Shown here piece after piece: positions 45,149 through 53,864 of a DNA stretch of 64,000 bases. The stretch spans positions 85,674 to 149,673 of the forward strand of contig CAVQQI010000001.1 in NCBI GenBank assembly GCA_963714875.1, written 5' to 3'. The translations under genes were made by a program, and so were the position numbers. Numbering within the stretch: the first letter of the stretch is position 1; every line of letters starts with the position of its first letter. The notes under the pieces were generated by a model, which saw only the letters and a program-made list of their open reading frames with translations, did not search any database and had not been told where the DNA came from. Source of the stretch: JBAOHV01 sp963714875. Lineage in GTDB: Bacteria > Actinomycetota > Acidimicrobiia > Acidimicrobiales > Microtrichaceae.

Positions 45149-46567
45149 ATGGGACGACGGCTGACCGTGCTGGCTGCGAGCGTGACGCTCGCCATGGTGG
45201 CAGGCGCATGTGGTGCATCGGGTGACGGCGACGGCGCCGAGAGCGAAGGGTCCACCACCACCTCTGCAGTCACCGCCGAGGCAGCGGTGTTCGGCGAGAT
45301 GGACACCCCGGTGTGCGGCGAGGGTGACTTCAGCGTCGACGCGGACGAGGCGGGCGGCAGCCCGGACGTGCTGCGCATCGGTGTCGCCGGCGACCGCAGC
45401 TCCGACATCCGCCCGGGACTCAACTCCGACATGTGGGACAGCTCGGTGGCGTTCGCCGACTGGTGCAACGAACAGGGCGGCATCGGTGGCCTGCCGATCG
45501 AGATCGTCGACCTGGATGCGGCGCTGTTCAACGTGGAGGCAGCCATGACCACTGCTTGCACCGGCGTGTTCGCGATGGTCGGCGGTGGGATGGTCCAGGA
45601 TCAGCTCCAGTTCTCCGGCAAGGACGGCAGCGACTTCCACGAGTGCGCGCTGATCGACATCCCCGGCTTCGCCAACTCGCCGGAGAAGTCCGACTCCAAC
45701 GGCCAGATCCAGCCGATCCCCAACCCCGGCACCTCGCAGAACGTCACCTGGTTCCGCGACTTCCAGCAGCTCGAGCCGGACGCATCGTCGAAGTGGGTCG
45801 CGGTGTGGGGCGAGCTCCCCTCCATCGAGGCGGTCAAGACGAAGTACGAAGAAGGCCTGGCCGACGTGGGCGGCACCGAGATCATGGAGTCGATCTCCTA
45901 CCCGGCTGCCGGCGCCGACGACTGGGTGCCCTACGCACAGAAGTTGATCGATTCGGGGGCGACCAGCTTCAGCTGGATCGGCGAGCCGGTGTTCTTCGCC
46001 AAGTTCCTCGAGACCGCTCGCCAACGGGGATGGGAGGGCACGGCGCTGGTCGAGACCAACATGTACAGCGACGTCGTCAGCGGCGCCGGACCGGCGACCG
46101 AGGGCACCGTGGTGCGCTCGACCTTCCACCCGCTCGAGGAGGCCGACCAATGGCCGGCGACGGCGGACTACATCGACATCGTCGAGAGCAACGTCGACGA
46201 TCCGTTGCTGGGCTCGCTCGGCATGCAGAGCTTCTCGGCCTGGCTGCTGTTCGCCACCGCGGCGAACGCGTGCGGCGAGCAGAACGACGGGGTGCTCGAC
46301 CGGACCTGCATCCTCGAACAGGCAGCAGCTGTCGAGGACTGGACCGGCGGAGGGCTGCACGGTCCCCAGGACCCGGCCGCGGTCGACGAGGTGGTCGGCA
46401 GCCCGTGCGGGATGTTGCTGGTGGTCCGCGACGGGGAGTTCGAACGGCTCTACCCCGAGGTCGGCGGCGACGGTGACGACGGCGATGGATTCCACTGCCC
46501 CGACGACGGCGTGAGCGAGGTCACCGGCACCAACTCCGGGAAAGTCGACCCGGACCGTCCCATCTGA
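45149..46567 (+). CDS. ABC-type branched-chain amino-acid-like substrate-binding lipoprotein
   Basis: 472 residues. The signal peptide (LAASVTLAMVAGAC) ends in a lipobox, followed by a Ser/Thr linker. The rest is a type I periplasmic-binding fold: VLRIGVAGDRSSDIRPGL, then FADWCNEQGGIGGLPIEIVDLD, and FSWIGEPVFFAKFLETARQRGWEG. This resembles LivJ/LivK-type proteins, but the permeases and ATPases are not adjacent, so it is an orphan. AGGGGGATC lies before the ATG. The ligand is unknown. Its last 60 residues are Asp/Gly-rich. Confidence 0.86.
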   Translation: MGRRLTVLAASVTLAMVAGACGASGDGDGAESEGSTTTSAVTAEAAVFGEMDTPVCGEGDFSVDADEAGGSPDVLRIGVAGDRSSDIRPGLNSDMWDSSVAFADWCNEQGGIGGLPIEIVDLDAALFNVEAAMTTACTGVFAMVGGGMVQDQLQFSGKDGSDFHECALIDIPGFANSPEKSDSNGQIQPIPNPGTSQNVTWFRDFQQLEPDASSKWVAVWGELPSIEAVKTKYEEGLADVGGTEIMESISYPAAGADDWVPYAQKLIDSGATSFSWIGEPVFFAKFLETARQRGWEGTALVETNMYSDVVSGAGPATEGTVVRSTFHPLEEADQWPATADYIDIVESNVDDPLLGSLGMQSFSAWLLFATAANACGEQNDGVLDRTCILEQAAAVEDWTGGGLHGPQDPAAVDEVVGSPCGMLLVVRDGEFERLYPEVGGDGDDGDGFHCPDDGVSEVTGTNSGKVDPDRPI

Positions 46568-46579
46568 GCGGTCGTCGGC

Positions 46580-48892
46580 TCAGCCGGCGGCGTTCTCGGA
46601 GGTGCCGATCCAGCCACGCACGGCGGACTCGAGCTCGTCGATGCGGGCATCGAGTGCATCCATGGTCACCGGCTCGGACAGGTGCACGCCCTGGGCATGA
46701 TCGCAGCCGAGGCTGGCGAGCGTGGACAGCGTGGCTGCGTCGGCCACGCCATCGGCGCCGACGGTCAGGCCCAGCTCGTGGCACAGCTCGATCGTCGAAC
46801 GCACGATCGCCGCATCGGCGGGGACCGATGACACGTTCGCCACGAAGCTGCGGTCGACCTTCAGGCCGACCAACGGCAGGTGGCGCATCGTGGACAGCGA
46901 GGTGAAGCCGGTGCCGAAGTCGTCCACGACGATCCGCAGACCCAGCTCGCCGAGGCGGGTCAGCACCTCGGCGGATCGAACGGGGTCGTCCATCAGCTCG
47001 GTCTCGCTCACCTCGAGCTCGACGCTGGAGGGCTCGAGCTCGCCGCTCGACACGAGCAGGCCGAGGAAGGTGAGCAGATCGGGATCGAACAGGTTGCGCA
47101 GCGACAGGTTGGTGCTGACCGTGATGTGCCGGGCGCCCGCCGACAGGGTGCGCGCAGCTGCGGCCGACTCACCGAGGATCCACCGGGTGAGTGGCTGGAT
47201 CAGTCCGGAGTGCTCGGCCAGTTCGAGGAACTCGACCGGGAGATGGGTGCCGCTGTCGTCGTTGCGCCAGCGCAGCACTGCCTCGACGCGTGTCACCCGA
47301 CCGGACCGCAGATCGATGGCCGGCTGGTAGCGCAGCTCCAGGTCGCGGTTGGCGAGCCCCTGGCGAAGCTCGCTGAGCAGTGCGAGGCGGTGGATGGAGC
47401 TGGAGGGGTGGTCCGGTTCGTGCACCACCAGGCGGTCATCGGCGGACTTCGCCGCCATGAGTGCGCTGTGTGCCAGACGCAGGGCGGTGCGGGAGTCCGC
47501 AGCATGGTCCGGGGCGATCACCACGCCGATGCTGGCCTGCACGCCGAGCAGGTGCCCTTCGACGTCGAACGGCCGGGCCATCGTGGCGCTGACTGCCCGC
47601 GCCCGCTCGGTCGCCTCGGCGCTGCTCGCGCACGGCATCGTGAGCACGGCGAACTCGTCGCCGTCGATCCGCGACACGATCGACGCGCCACGCACCTCCC
47701 GCACCAGCCGCCGTCCGACCTCGACGAGCAACTGGTCGCCGATGTGCAGCCCGTGCGATTCGTTGACATCGCGCAGACGGTCGATGTCGACCAGGATCAG
47801 CGCGGCCGGGGCATCGGCGGTCACCTCGGCCACCGCACCCGCCAGCCGTTCCTCGAACAGCGATCGGTTGGGGAGTCCGGTGAGCGCGTCGTGGGACGCC
47901 TGGTGGCGCAGTCGCTCCTCGAGCGCCGCGGTGCCGGTGACGTCGGTGACCACCATGCCGATCGTGCCGTCGGCCAGCCGGTCCACCCGCAGATCCAGGT
48001 AGGTGCCACGCACCTCGGTGAGCGAGAGCCGCTCGGCGGTCATCGGCTCACCGGTGTGGCTCACGTCGAACACAGCGGAGCGGATGAGCTGGGCCGATGC
48101 AGGCCCGAGCACCGACTCCAGTGGTGTGCCGTCGACCACCGCGTGCTCCAGGTGGAACATCGCGTGCGCGGCGCGGTTGGCTGCACGGATGACGAGCGTC
48201 TCGGGGTCGGTCGGGTCGAGGAACTCGAGGACCAGGCAACCCGCCGGGTCGCGTTCGACCAGTTCGGCGAAGCGCCGCCAGGTTCGCCGGATCGCCTCGT
48301 CGGCGGTCACGTCGATCAGCGACCCGCGCGACGCGGTGCCGGCGGCGGGCGAACCCTCTGCGGGCCTGACCTGGACGTGCGCCCAGGTGCCGGCCGCAGT
48401 GCGGAACCGGATGACCAGGTCGTCGCTGCCCGCCGCTGTCGGTGGTGCGGCGGTTGACGTTGCCGGCGCCGACTCGGTCAGGTCGATCACCGGCGTCGGC
48501 ATCGACGCCTCAGCCGCTGCGGCGTCCGACCCCGGCGCGGGGAATCCCACCGCGAACGTCGACAGGTCGTCGGGATGCACCATGCCGCGGAGGATGCCGG
48601 GGGTGAGGAACACCGCCGGGTCCCACCCGAGCACCTCGGTCATCGATGCCGAGACGTGGAAGCCATCGGACTCGGGCCCCACCTGCTGGAGCAGCACCAC
48701 GCCGCTCTCGGTGAGCGCCCGGTCATAGGCGTCGCGCAGCTGGTCCTGCTCCTGCTGCAGTTGCACCCGGGTGGCATCGAGATGATCGTGCACGGCGAGC
48801 GCCCGGGCGAGGTCGGACTCGAGTTGTCGACGAGCGGTCTCGGCGGCCTCGAGAGCTTCTTCTGCCCGGCGTCGTCGGGACCAGCGATTCAC
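46580..48892 (-). CDS. PAS-GGDEF-EAL protein with altered catalytic motifs
   Basis: 770 residues. A coiled-coil start (RRRRAEEALEAAETARRQLES), two PAS-like regions (to about 330), then GGDEF (about 340-500) and EAL (about 515-770). The GGDEF motif reads DGDEF (SRIDGDEFAVL). In the EAL domain the signature is EAVLRW, DDFGTGFTSL and LKVDRSF are kept, but the late VAEGVE-type motif is GADGVAD: the catalytic Glu becomes Asp and the final Glu becomes Ala. So phosphodiesterase activity is doubtful and the protein may act as a c-di-GMP-binding or protein-interaction module. The GTG at 48892 has GGGAGGATC upstream; the longer in-frame extension is not used. No membrane segment is seen. Confidence 0.88.
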   Translation of the reverse strand: MNRWSRRRRAEEALEAAETARRQLESDLARALAVHDHLDATRVQLQQEQDQLRDAYDRALTESGVVLLQQVGPESDGFHVSASMTEVLGWDPAVFLTPGILRGMVHPDDLSTFAVGFPAPGSDAAAAEASMPTPVIDLTESAPATSTAAPPTAAGSDDLVIRFRTAAGTWAHVQVRPAEGSPAAGTASRGSLIDVTADEAIRRTWRRFAELVERDPAGCLVLEFLDPTDPETLVIRAANRAAHAMFHLEHAVVDGTPLESVLGPASAQLIRSAVFDVSHTGEPMTAERLSLTEVRGTYLDLRVDRLADGTIGMVVTDVTGTAALEERLRHQASHDALTGLPNRSLFEERLAGAVAEVTADAPAALILVDIDRLRDVNESHGLHIGDQLLVEVGRRLVREVRGASIVSRIDGDEFAVLTMPCASSAEATERARAVSATMARPFDVEGHLLGVQASIGVVIAPDHAADSRTALRLAHSALMAAKSADDRLVVHEPDHPSSSIHRLALLSELRQGLANRDLELRYQPAIDLRSGRVTRVEAVLRWRNDDSGTHLPVEFLELAEHSGLIQPLTRWILGESAAAARTLSAGARHITVSTNLSLRNLFDPDLLTFLGLLVSSGELEPSSVELEVSETELMDDPVRSAEVLTRLGELGLRIVVDDFGTGFTSLSTMRHLPLVGLKVDRSFVANVSSVPADAAIVRSTIELCHELGLTVGADGVADAATLSTLASLGCDHAQGVHLSEPVTMDALDARIDELESAVRGWIGTSENAAG

Positions 48893-49199
48893 GGTGCAGA
48901 TCCTCCCAGAGTGACGGGCTCGGCGTCGACCGGGGGCGACCCACCCATGGCGTTCGGCCCGGTGCCCCCTGTTCGCCGCCGAGCCTAGGTTTCGCCCGCA
49001 CCGGCCTCGTGGATGCGCCGGTGGTGTCGAGGGGGCAGGCGAACAGTGCGCGGGCGCCGAAGGGTCCACCGGCGGGCGGATGGCGGCTGGTACGTTCGCT
49101 GAGCGAACGGCGTTCTCCGGTGACAGCGCTGCCGGAACCGTGGGTCGACCACTGCACACAGCGTCGCCGGCTCCGCCGTCGGGAAGGTCGAGGATCACG
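48893..49199. other. Divergent intergenic region, GGDEF/EAL gene and small membrane gene
   Basis: 307 bases without a credible gene. It must hold promoters in both directions. The clearest element is the palindrome at 49093-49109, listed separately. I did not find a convincing -35/-10 pair. Confidence 0.5.
49093..49109. promoter_or_regulatory. 17-bp perfect inverted repeat CGTTCGCT-G-AGCGAACG
   Basis: Two 8-base arms around one central G, about 90 bases upstream of the small membrane protein gene. The arms resemble an inside-out SOS box, but the order (GTTCG...CGAAC) is reversed relative to the actinobacterial LexA site. A candidate operator or leader hairpin. Confidence 0.35.
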
Positions 49200-49376
49200 A
49201 TGAACAAGTTGCTGGCACCGTTCCTGGTCTTCAGTGCTGCGTTCCTGGTCTTCGCGATCTGGCGCAATCCCGCCATCGCTGCCTCGGACGTCGGCAACCT
49301 GGCGGGTTCGTTCGGCTCGTGGTTGCAGGACGTGGTCGCGAAGATCGCCGAGTTCTTCTCCAACCTGGGGTCGTGA
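49200..49376 (+). CDS. Small single-helix membrane protein
   Basis: 58 residues: MNKLLAPFLVFSAAFLVFAIW is one membrane helix, followed by NPAIAASDVGNLAGSFGSWLQDVVAKIAEFFSNLGS, an amphipathic helix. GAGG lies upstream of the ATG. The stop overlaps the start of the PH-domain gene, so the two are translationally coupled. This pair seems to recur in actinobacteria, but the function is unknown. It is too short for most gene finders. Confidence 0.75.
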   Translation: MNKLLAPFLVFSAAFLVFAIWRNPAIAASDVGNLAGSFGSWLQDVVAKIAEFFSNLGS

Positions 49377-49978
49377 CCGAACGTCCGGTGCGTCGTCGCC
49401 CCGGCGTGGTCGCTCGCCCGGGTGCCGGTCAGGCGCCGGGACGCGCGCCGAGGGGATGGCACCCCGACGACATCGTCGCGAGCTACCTGGTCGCCGACGA
49501 GCGGGTGGTCCTCGAAGAGACCCGCTCGGTGCGCGGGTTCCTCGTCGGCCAGTCGATCTGGATGGTGCTCGCGCTGGTCGTCGCGTGGGTGCTCGTCGCG
49601 GTGTTCGGGTCGGCCGGACTGAACCTGTCCATGGTGGGGCTGGTCGTGCTGGGCGCCGTGATCGCGTTCCGGGCCCTGCAGGCGTGGTTCACCCGCTACG
49701 TCGTGACCGATCTGCGGGTGCTGCGCGTCCACGGCATCCTGAATCGGCACGCCGAGTTCATCCCATGGGGAAAGGTCACCGACATCACCCGGTCCGAGAC
49801 CATCTTCCAATGGCTTGCCCGCACCGCGACGATCACGATCGAGTCCGCCAACGAGCGGTCGGGTCTGCGCACCGTCGACGACGTCGACGACCCGGGGTAC
49901 TTCTACCGGGTCCTGGTCGAGATGGTGGACCGCAAGCAGGGCCGCATCTCCGACGCATCACCACCCCGGCGCAACTGA
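49373..49978 (+). CDS. PH-domain (bPH2/YdbT-like) membrane protein
   Basis: 201 residues from GTG 49373, overlapping the preceding small gene. The basic, low-complexity N-terminus leads to two membrane helices (GQSIWMVLALVVAWVLVAVFG, then LSMVGLVVLGAVIAFRALQAW). The bacterial PH domain follows: YVVTDLRVLRVHGILNRHAEFIPWGKVTDITRSETIFQ. Such proteins are membrane-bound and of unknown role, sometimes linked to envelope stress. Convergent with valS, 46 bases apart. Confidence 0.87.
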   Translation: MTERPVRRRPGVVARPGAGQAPGRAPRGWHPDDIVASYLVADERVVLEETRSVRGFLVGQSIWMVLALVVAWVLVAVFGSAGLNLSMVGLVVLGAVIAFRALQAWFTRYVVTDLRVLRVHGILNRHAEFIPWGKVTDITRSETIFQWLARTATITIESANERSGLRTVDDVDDPGYFYRVLVEMVDRKQGRISDASPPRRN

Positions 49979-50024
49979 GCCGGCCGACGACCGCCGGACG
50001 GCCGGGTCGTGGCCGGGGTGGGTC

Positions 50025-52634
50025 TCAGGAGGGCTCGGGTGCCGGCGGGACGACGGTCGCCGCGACGGCGAACGACCCGGCGGGCTCGGTCCGGATCTCG
50101 GTGACGTTGCCGGCATCGACGACGTCGGCGAGCACGGTGCCCAACAGCGCCAGACGCTGCTCGGTGTCGGACACCGTTGCCACGGCGATCTCGGCCCGCA
50201 TCGACACCTTCGCCGCGGACTTCGCCCCGCGCAGCTCCGACAGCACCTGGCCGGCGATCTCGAGCCCTGCGGGATCTGCGCCGGCGGCGAGCGCCTGCAG
50301 TTCGGCGGCATCGGGCCACGCAGCACGGTGGACCGACCCGTCCATCCACCACGACCAGACCTCCTCGGTGGTGAACGGCAGGAACGGGGCGAACAGCCGG
50401 TGCAACGTCGACAGCGCAACTGCGAGCGCTGCTCGTGCCGACGCGGAGCCCTCCGGGTCGTCGCTGGCGTAGGCCCTGCCCTTGACCAGTTCCAGGTGGT
50501 CGTCGCAGAAGCGCCAGAAGAACTGCTCGGTGCGCTCCAGCGCACGCGCGTAGTCGTAGCTGTCGAACGCAGCGGTGGCGTCGGTGACCAGTTCGGCGAG
50601 CGCCGCCAGCATCGAGCGGTCGAGCGGCCGTGAGATCGAGCTCGGCGGCTCGATGGGTGCATCCGCTCCACCGAGCGACAACGCGAACTTGGACGCGTTG
50701 AGCAGCTTGATCGCCAGCTTTCGGCCCGCCTTCATCTGCTGTTCCTCGAAGGCGGTGTCCTTGCCGGGCCGACCCGACGCCGCCCAGTAGCGCACACCGT
50801 CGGAGCCGTACTTCTCGAGCAGGTCGATCGGGGTGACGACGTTGCCCTTCGACTTCGACATCTTCTTGCGGTCGGGGTCCAGGATCCATCCCGACAGCGC
50901 GACGTCGGACCACGGCACGTGGTCGAACTCGTCATGGCTGCGCAGCATGGTCGAGAACAGCCAGGTGCGGATGATGTCGTGGCCCTGGGGTCGCAGGTCC
51001 ATGGGGAAGGTCAGCCCGAACAGCTCGTCGTCCTCGCCCCAACGGCACGCGATCTGCGGCGTCAGCGACGACGTCGCCCAGGTGTCCATCACGTCAGGGT
51101 CGCCGACGAACCCGCCGGGCTCGCCGCGCTGGTCGGGGGTGTAACCGGTCGGGCACTCGGACTGCGGGTCGACCGGCAGGTCCGACTCGTCGGGCAGGAT
51201 CGGGTGGTCGTGGTCGACGGTGCCGTCGTCGAGCACCGGGTACCAGACCGGGAACGGCACACCGAAGTACCGCTGGCGCGACACCAGCCAGTCGCCGTTC
51301 AGCCCCTGCACCCAGTTGTCGTAGCGATGCTGCATGAAACCCGGGTGCCAGGTCAGCTCGCCGCCGCGGGCGACGAGGTCGGCCTTGAGGTCGTCGGATC
51401 GACCGCCGTTGCGGATGTACCACTGGCGTGAGGTGACGATCTCGAGCGGCTTGTCGCCCTTCTCGAAGAACTTCACCGGGTGGGTGATGGGGCGCGGCTC
51501 GCCGCGCAGGTCGCCCGACTCGGTGAGCATCTCGACCATCTGGTTGCGGGCACCGCCAGCTGCCTTGCGCGAGATGCGGGCATAGGCGTCTCGAGCGGTG
51601 TCGGTGGTCAGCCACTCGGGCGGGTCGGCGGCGAAGCGACCGTCGCGCTCGAGCGTGGCTCGGGTCGCCAGGTCCAGCTCACGCCACCAGATCACGTCGG
51701 TCAGGTCGCCGAAGGTGCAGATCATCGCGATGCCGGTTCCCTTGTCGGGCTCGGCCAGCTCGTGTGCGACGACCGGCACCTCGACGCCGAACAGGGGAGT
51801 GACGACCGTCGAGCCGAACAGCGGCTGGTAGCGCTCGTCATCGGGGTGCGCGACCAGCGCCACGCAGCTGACCACGAGCTCGGGCCGGGTGGTGTCGATG
51901 AGGATGTCGTCACCGCCATCGGTGCGGTGGAACGCGATCTGGTGATAGGCGCCGGGGCGTTCGCGGTCCTCGAGTTCGGCCTGTGCGACCGCGGTCTGGA
52001 AGGTGACGTCCCACAGCGAGGGCGCCTCGGTCGAGTACGCCTGACCGCGGGCCAGGTTGTGCAGGAAGGCCCGCTGGGAGATCCGCCGGGTCGAGTCGCT
52101 GATCGTCGTGTAGCCGAGCGACCAGTCGACCGACAGGCCGAGACGTCGGAACAGCTCCTCGAACGCAGCCTCGTCGGTGACGAGCAGCTGCTCGCACAGC
52201 TCGATGAAGTCCGGACGGCTCACCCGCAGGTAGTCCCCGCGGTCCTTGGGTGGGGTCTCGGGCAACTGGAGGTCGGGGTCGTGGGGGACCGAGGTGTCGC
52301 ACAGCACGCCGTAGTAGTTCTCCACCCGACGTTCGGTGGGCAGACCGTTGTCGTCCCACCCCATGGGGTAGAAGACGTGCTGGCCACGCATGCGCTGGTA
52401 GCGGGCGATCGTGTCGGTGTGGGTGTAGCTGAACACATGGCCGATGTGCAGCGACCCCGAGGCCGTCGGCGGCGGCGTGTCGATCGAGAAGACCTGGCCG
52501 CGGCTCGCCGGACGGTCGAACGAGTACGTCCCCTGCTCGTGCCACTCCGAGCTCCAACGCGCTTCGAGGCCATCCACCGACGGCTTCTCGGGAACCGATC
52601 GACGGGAGCGGGGGCTGGGGGGCGTGGCTGGCAT
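50025..52634 (-). CDS. valS: Valyl-tRNA synthetase
   Basis: 869 residues, class Ia. TASGSLHIGHVFSYTHTD contains HIGH, DRKKMSKSKGN contains KMSKS, and the editing (CP1) domain lies between with IDTTRPELVVSCVALVAHPDDERY. The anticodon-binding helices follow (DSYDYARALERTEQFFWRF). The common C-terminal coiled-coil arm is absent; the short form is known in some bacteria and archaea. It charges tRNA-Val and edits mischarged threonine. Complete and in frame, unlike cysS, which helps judge how patchy the frame errors in this window are. Divergent from the SDR gene. Confidence 0.96.
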   Translation of the reverse strand: MPATPPSPRSRRSVPEKPSVDGLEARWSSEWHEQGTYSFDRPASRGQVFSIDTPPPTASGSLHIGHVFSYTHTDTIARYQRMRGQHVFYPMGWDDNGLPTERRVENYYGVLCDTSVPHDPDLQLPETPPKDRGDYLRVSRPDFIELCEQLLVTDEAAFEELFRRLGLSVDWSLGYTTISDSTRRISQRAFLHNLARGQAYSTEAPSLWDVTFQTAVAQAELEDRERPGAYHQIAFHRTDGGDDILIDTTRPELVVSCVALVAHPDDERYQPLFGSTVVTPLFGVEVPVVAHELAEPDKGTGIAMICTFGDLTDVIWWRELDLATRATLERDGRFAADPPEWLTTDTARDAYARISRKAAGGARNQMVEMLTESGDLRGEPRPITHPVKFFEKGDKPLEIVTSRQWYIRNGGRSDDLKADLVARGGELTWHPGFMQHRYDNWVQGLNGDWLVSRQRYFGVPFPVWYPVLDDGTVDHDHPILPDESDLPVDPQSECPTGYTPDQRGEPGGFVGDPDVMDTWATSSLTPQIACRWGEDDELFGLTFPMDLRPQGHDIIRTWLFSTMLRSHDEFDHVPWSDVALSGWILDPDRKKMSKSKGNVVTPIDLLEKYGSDGVRYWAASGRPGKDTAFEEQQMKAGRKLAIKLLNASKFALSLGGADAPIEPPSSISRPLDRSMLAALAELVTDATAAFDSYDYARALERTEQFFWRFCDDHLELVKGRAYASDDPEGSASARAALAVALSTLHRLFAPFLPFTTEEVWSWWMDGSVHRAAWPDAAELQALAAGADPAGLEIAGQVLSELRGAKSAAKVSMRAEIAVATVSDTEQRLALLGTVLADVVDAGNVTEIRTEPAGSFAVAATVVPPAPEPS

Positions 52635-52780
52635 AGGTGCGTCAAACTACCGGCCCGCCCGCTACGGTCCGAAGCCGATGGCCCCGATGCGTCGATGGCA
52701 CCGCCTGCCGGTGCGGTGGCTGCGGTGGCTCCGGCGGGTCCGGTGGATCCGCAGCGACGACGACGGGGACGAGGACGACG

Positions 52781-53617
52781 ATGAGCGACACCGGTGCAAC
52801 GGCGTTGTCAGGAGCGGCGATCATCACCGGCGCAGGTGGTGGCATCGGTGCGGCGATCGCGGCGCGACTGGCCACCGAGGACCTGGCACTGGTGCTCGCC
52901 GACCGTGATGCCGCGTCGCTCGACCGCGTGGTCAGGTCACTCCCGGCGGGCACCCGCTGCGAGGCGGTGGTGGGCGACGTCGCAGATCCGACGCACCACG
53001 ATCAACTGGTGAGTGCTGCCGAGGATCTGGGTGGGCTGTCGATCAGCGTGTTGAACGCAGGGGTCTACCTGCCCGGCCTGTCGTGGGAGCTCCCCCTGGA
53101 GCAGTGGGAGCTGCATGTGCGGGTGAACTACTGGGGTGTCGTGCACGGCGTGCGCGCCGCGGTGCCGGCGATGATCGCCCGGGGCGGCGGACACGTCGTG
53201 GGGATGGCCTCGGGCGCGGGCCTGGTGGCGACGCCGGCGTTGGCCCCGTACGTGTCGACCAAGCACGCCGTGGTGGGGTTGATGGAATCGCTGCACCACG
53301 AGCTGGCCCGAGTGGCGCCGGAGGTGCACGCCTCGGTCGTGTGCCCCGGCAACGTTGCCACGCCGATGGCATCGAACTCCCTCGCCGCTGCCGGGATCGA
53401 CGACGAGCACCTGTCGGGCACCGCCGCAGCGGTGGCTGCCGCCGTGCGGGCCGGCAACGACGCCGGCCAGGACCCATCGACGGTCGCCGATGCCATCGTC
53501 GCCGCTGTGCGCGATCACCGCTTCTGGGTGCTGCCCCAACCCGAGATCGCCTGGGCCGCGTCCGACCGGGTGCGCCGCCTCGCCGACGGCGAGCCGCCGG
53601 TGGATCTTCTGGGCTGA
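52781..53617 (+). CDS. SDR-family oxidoreductase
   Basis: 278 residues from ATG 52781, which has GAGG seven bases before it; an upstream in-frame frame extends to 52637 but without support. AAIITGAGGGIGAAIAARLA is the cofactor loop, ISVLNAGVYLPG the NAG variant, and APYVSTKHAVVGLMESL the Tyr-x3-Lys motif. The Ser of the active site is in VVGMASGAG. The longer C-terminus (DHRFWVLPQPEIAWAASDRVRR) is typical of the classical-SDR group often seen in steroid/fatty-acid clusters. Substrate unknown. A hairpin follows its stop. Confidence 0.9.
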   Translation: MSDTGATALSGAAIITGAGGGIGAAIAARLATEDLALVLADRDAASLDRVVRSLPAGTRCEAVVGDVADPTHHDQLVSAAEDLGGLSISVLNAGVYLPGLSWELPLEQWELHVRVNYWGVVHGVRAAVPAMIARGGGHVVGMASGAGLVATPALAPYVSTKHAVVGLMESLHHELARVAPEVHASVVCPGNVATPMASNSLAAAGIDDEHLSGTAAAVAAAVRAGNDAGQDPSTVADAIVAAVRDHRFWVLPQPEIAWAASDRVRRLADGEPPVDLLG

Positions 53618-53622
53618 GCCGT

Positions 53623-53643
53623 TCCCGCCCGGTGTTGGCGGGA
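53623..53643. terminator. Hairpin after the SDR gene
   Basis: TCCCGCC, a 7-base loop, then GGCGGGA form a perfect 7-bp GC stem just 6 bases after the SDR stop. There is no T-tract, so it may be a weak or Rho-independent-like end signal. It lies in the 247-base gap before cysS. Confidence 0.4.
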
Positions 53644-53864
53644 CCTCGATGGCACCAAGTGGATCTGTTGGGTCGAGTCGTTCCGGTCGGCCGCTGGGTC
53701 GTTGGGCGGCAACGGTGCTCGCCGGCGGTCGTGGTGCCACCCAGACTGCGATGGGTCGGGCATGGCATCACCCGGAACTCGGCGGGCCCCGCGCAACGCA
53801 ACCCGCGAATCGGTGGAGCCGGCGTGGGTTCGGGTGCGGACCGGCGCCGGTAGCATCGCCGTCC

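Noticed and set aside
49093..49109. LexA (SOS) box
   Set aside because: The half-sites are in the opposite order to the actinobacterial CGAAC-N4-GTTCG site.
48893..49810. Upstream in-frame extension of the GGDEF/EAL gene to 49810
   Set aside because: It would overlap the small membrane and PH-domain genes; the GTG at 48892 has a strong ribosome site.
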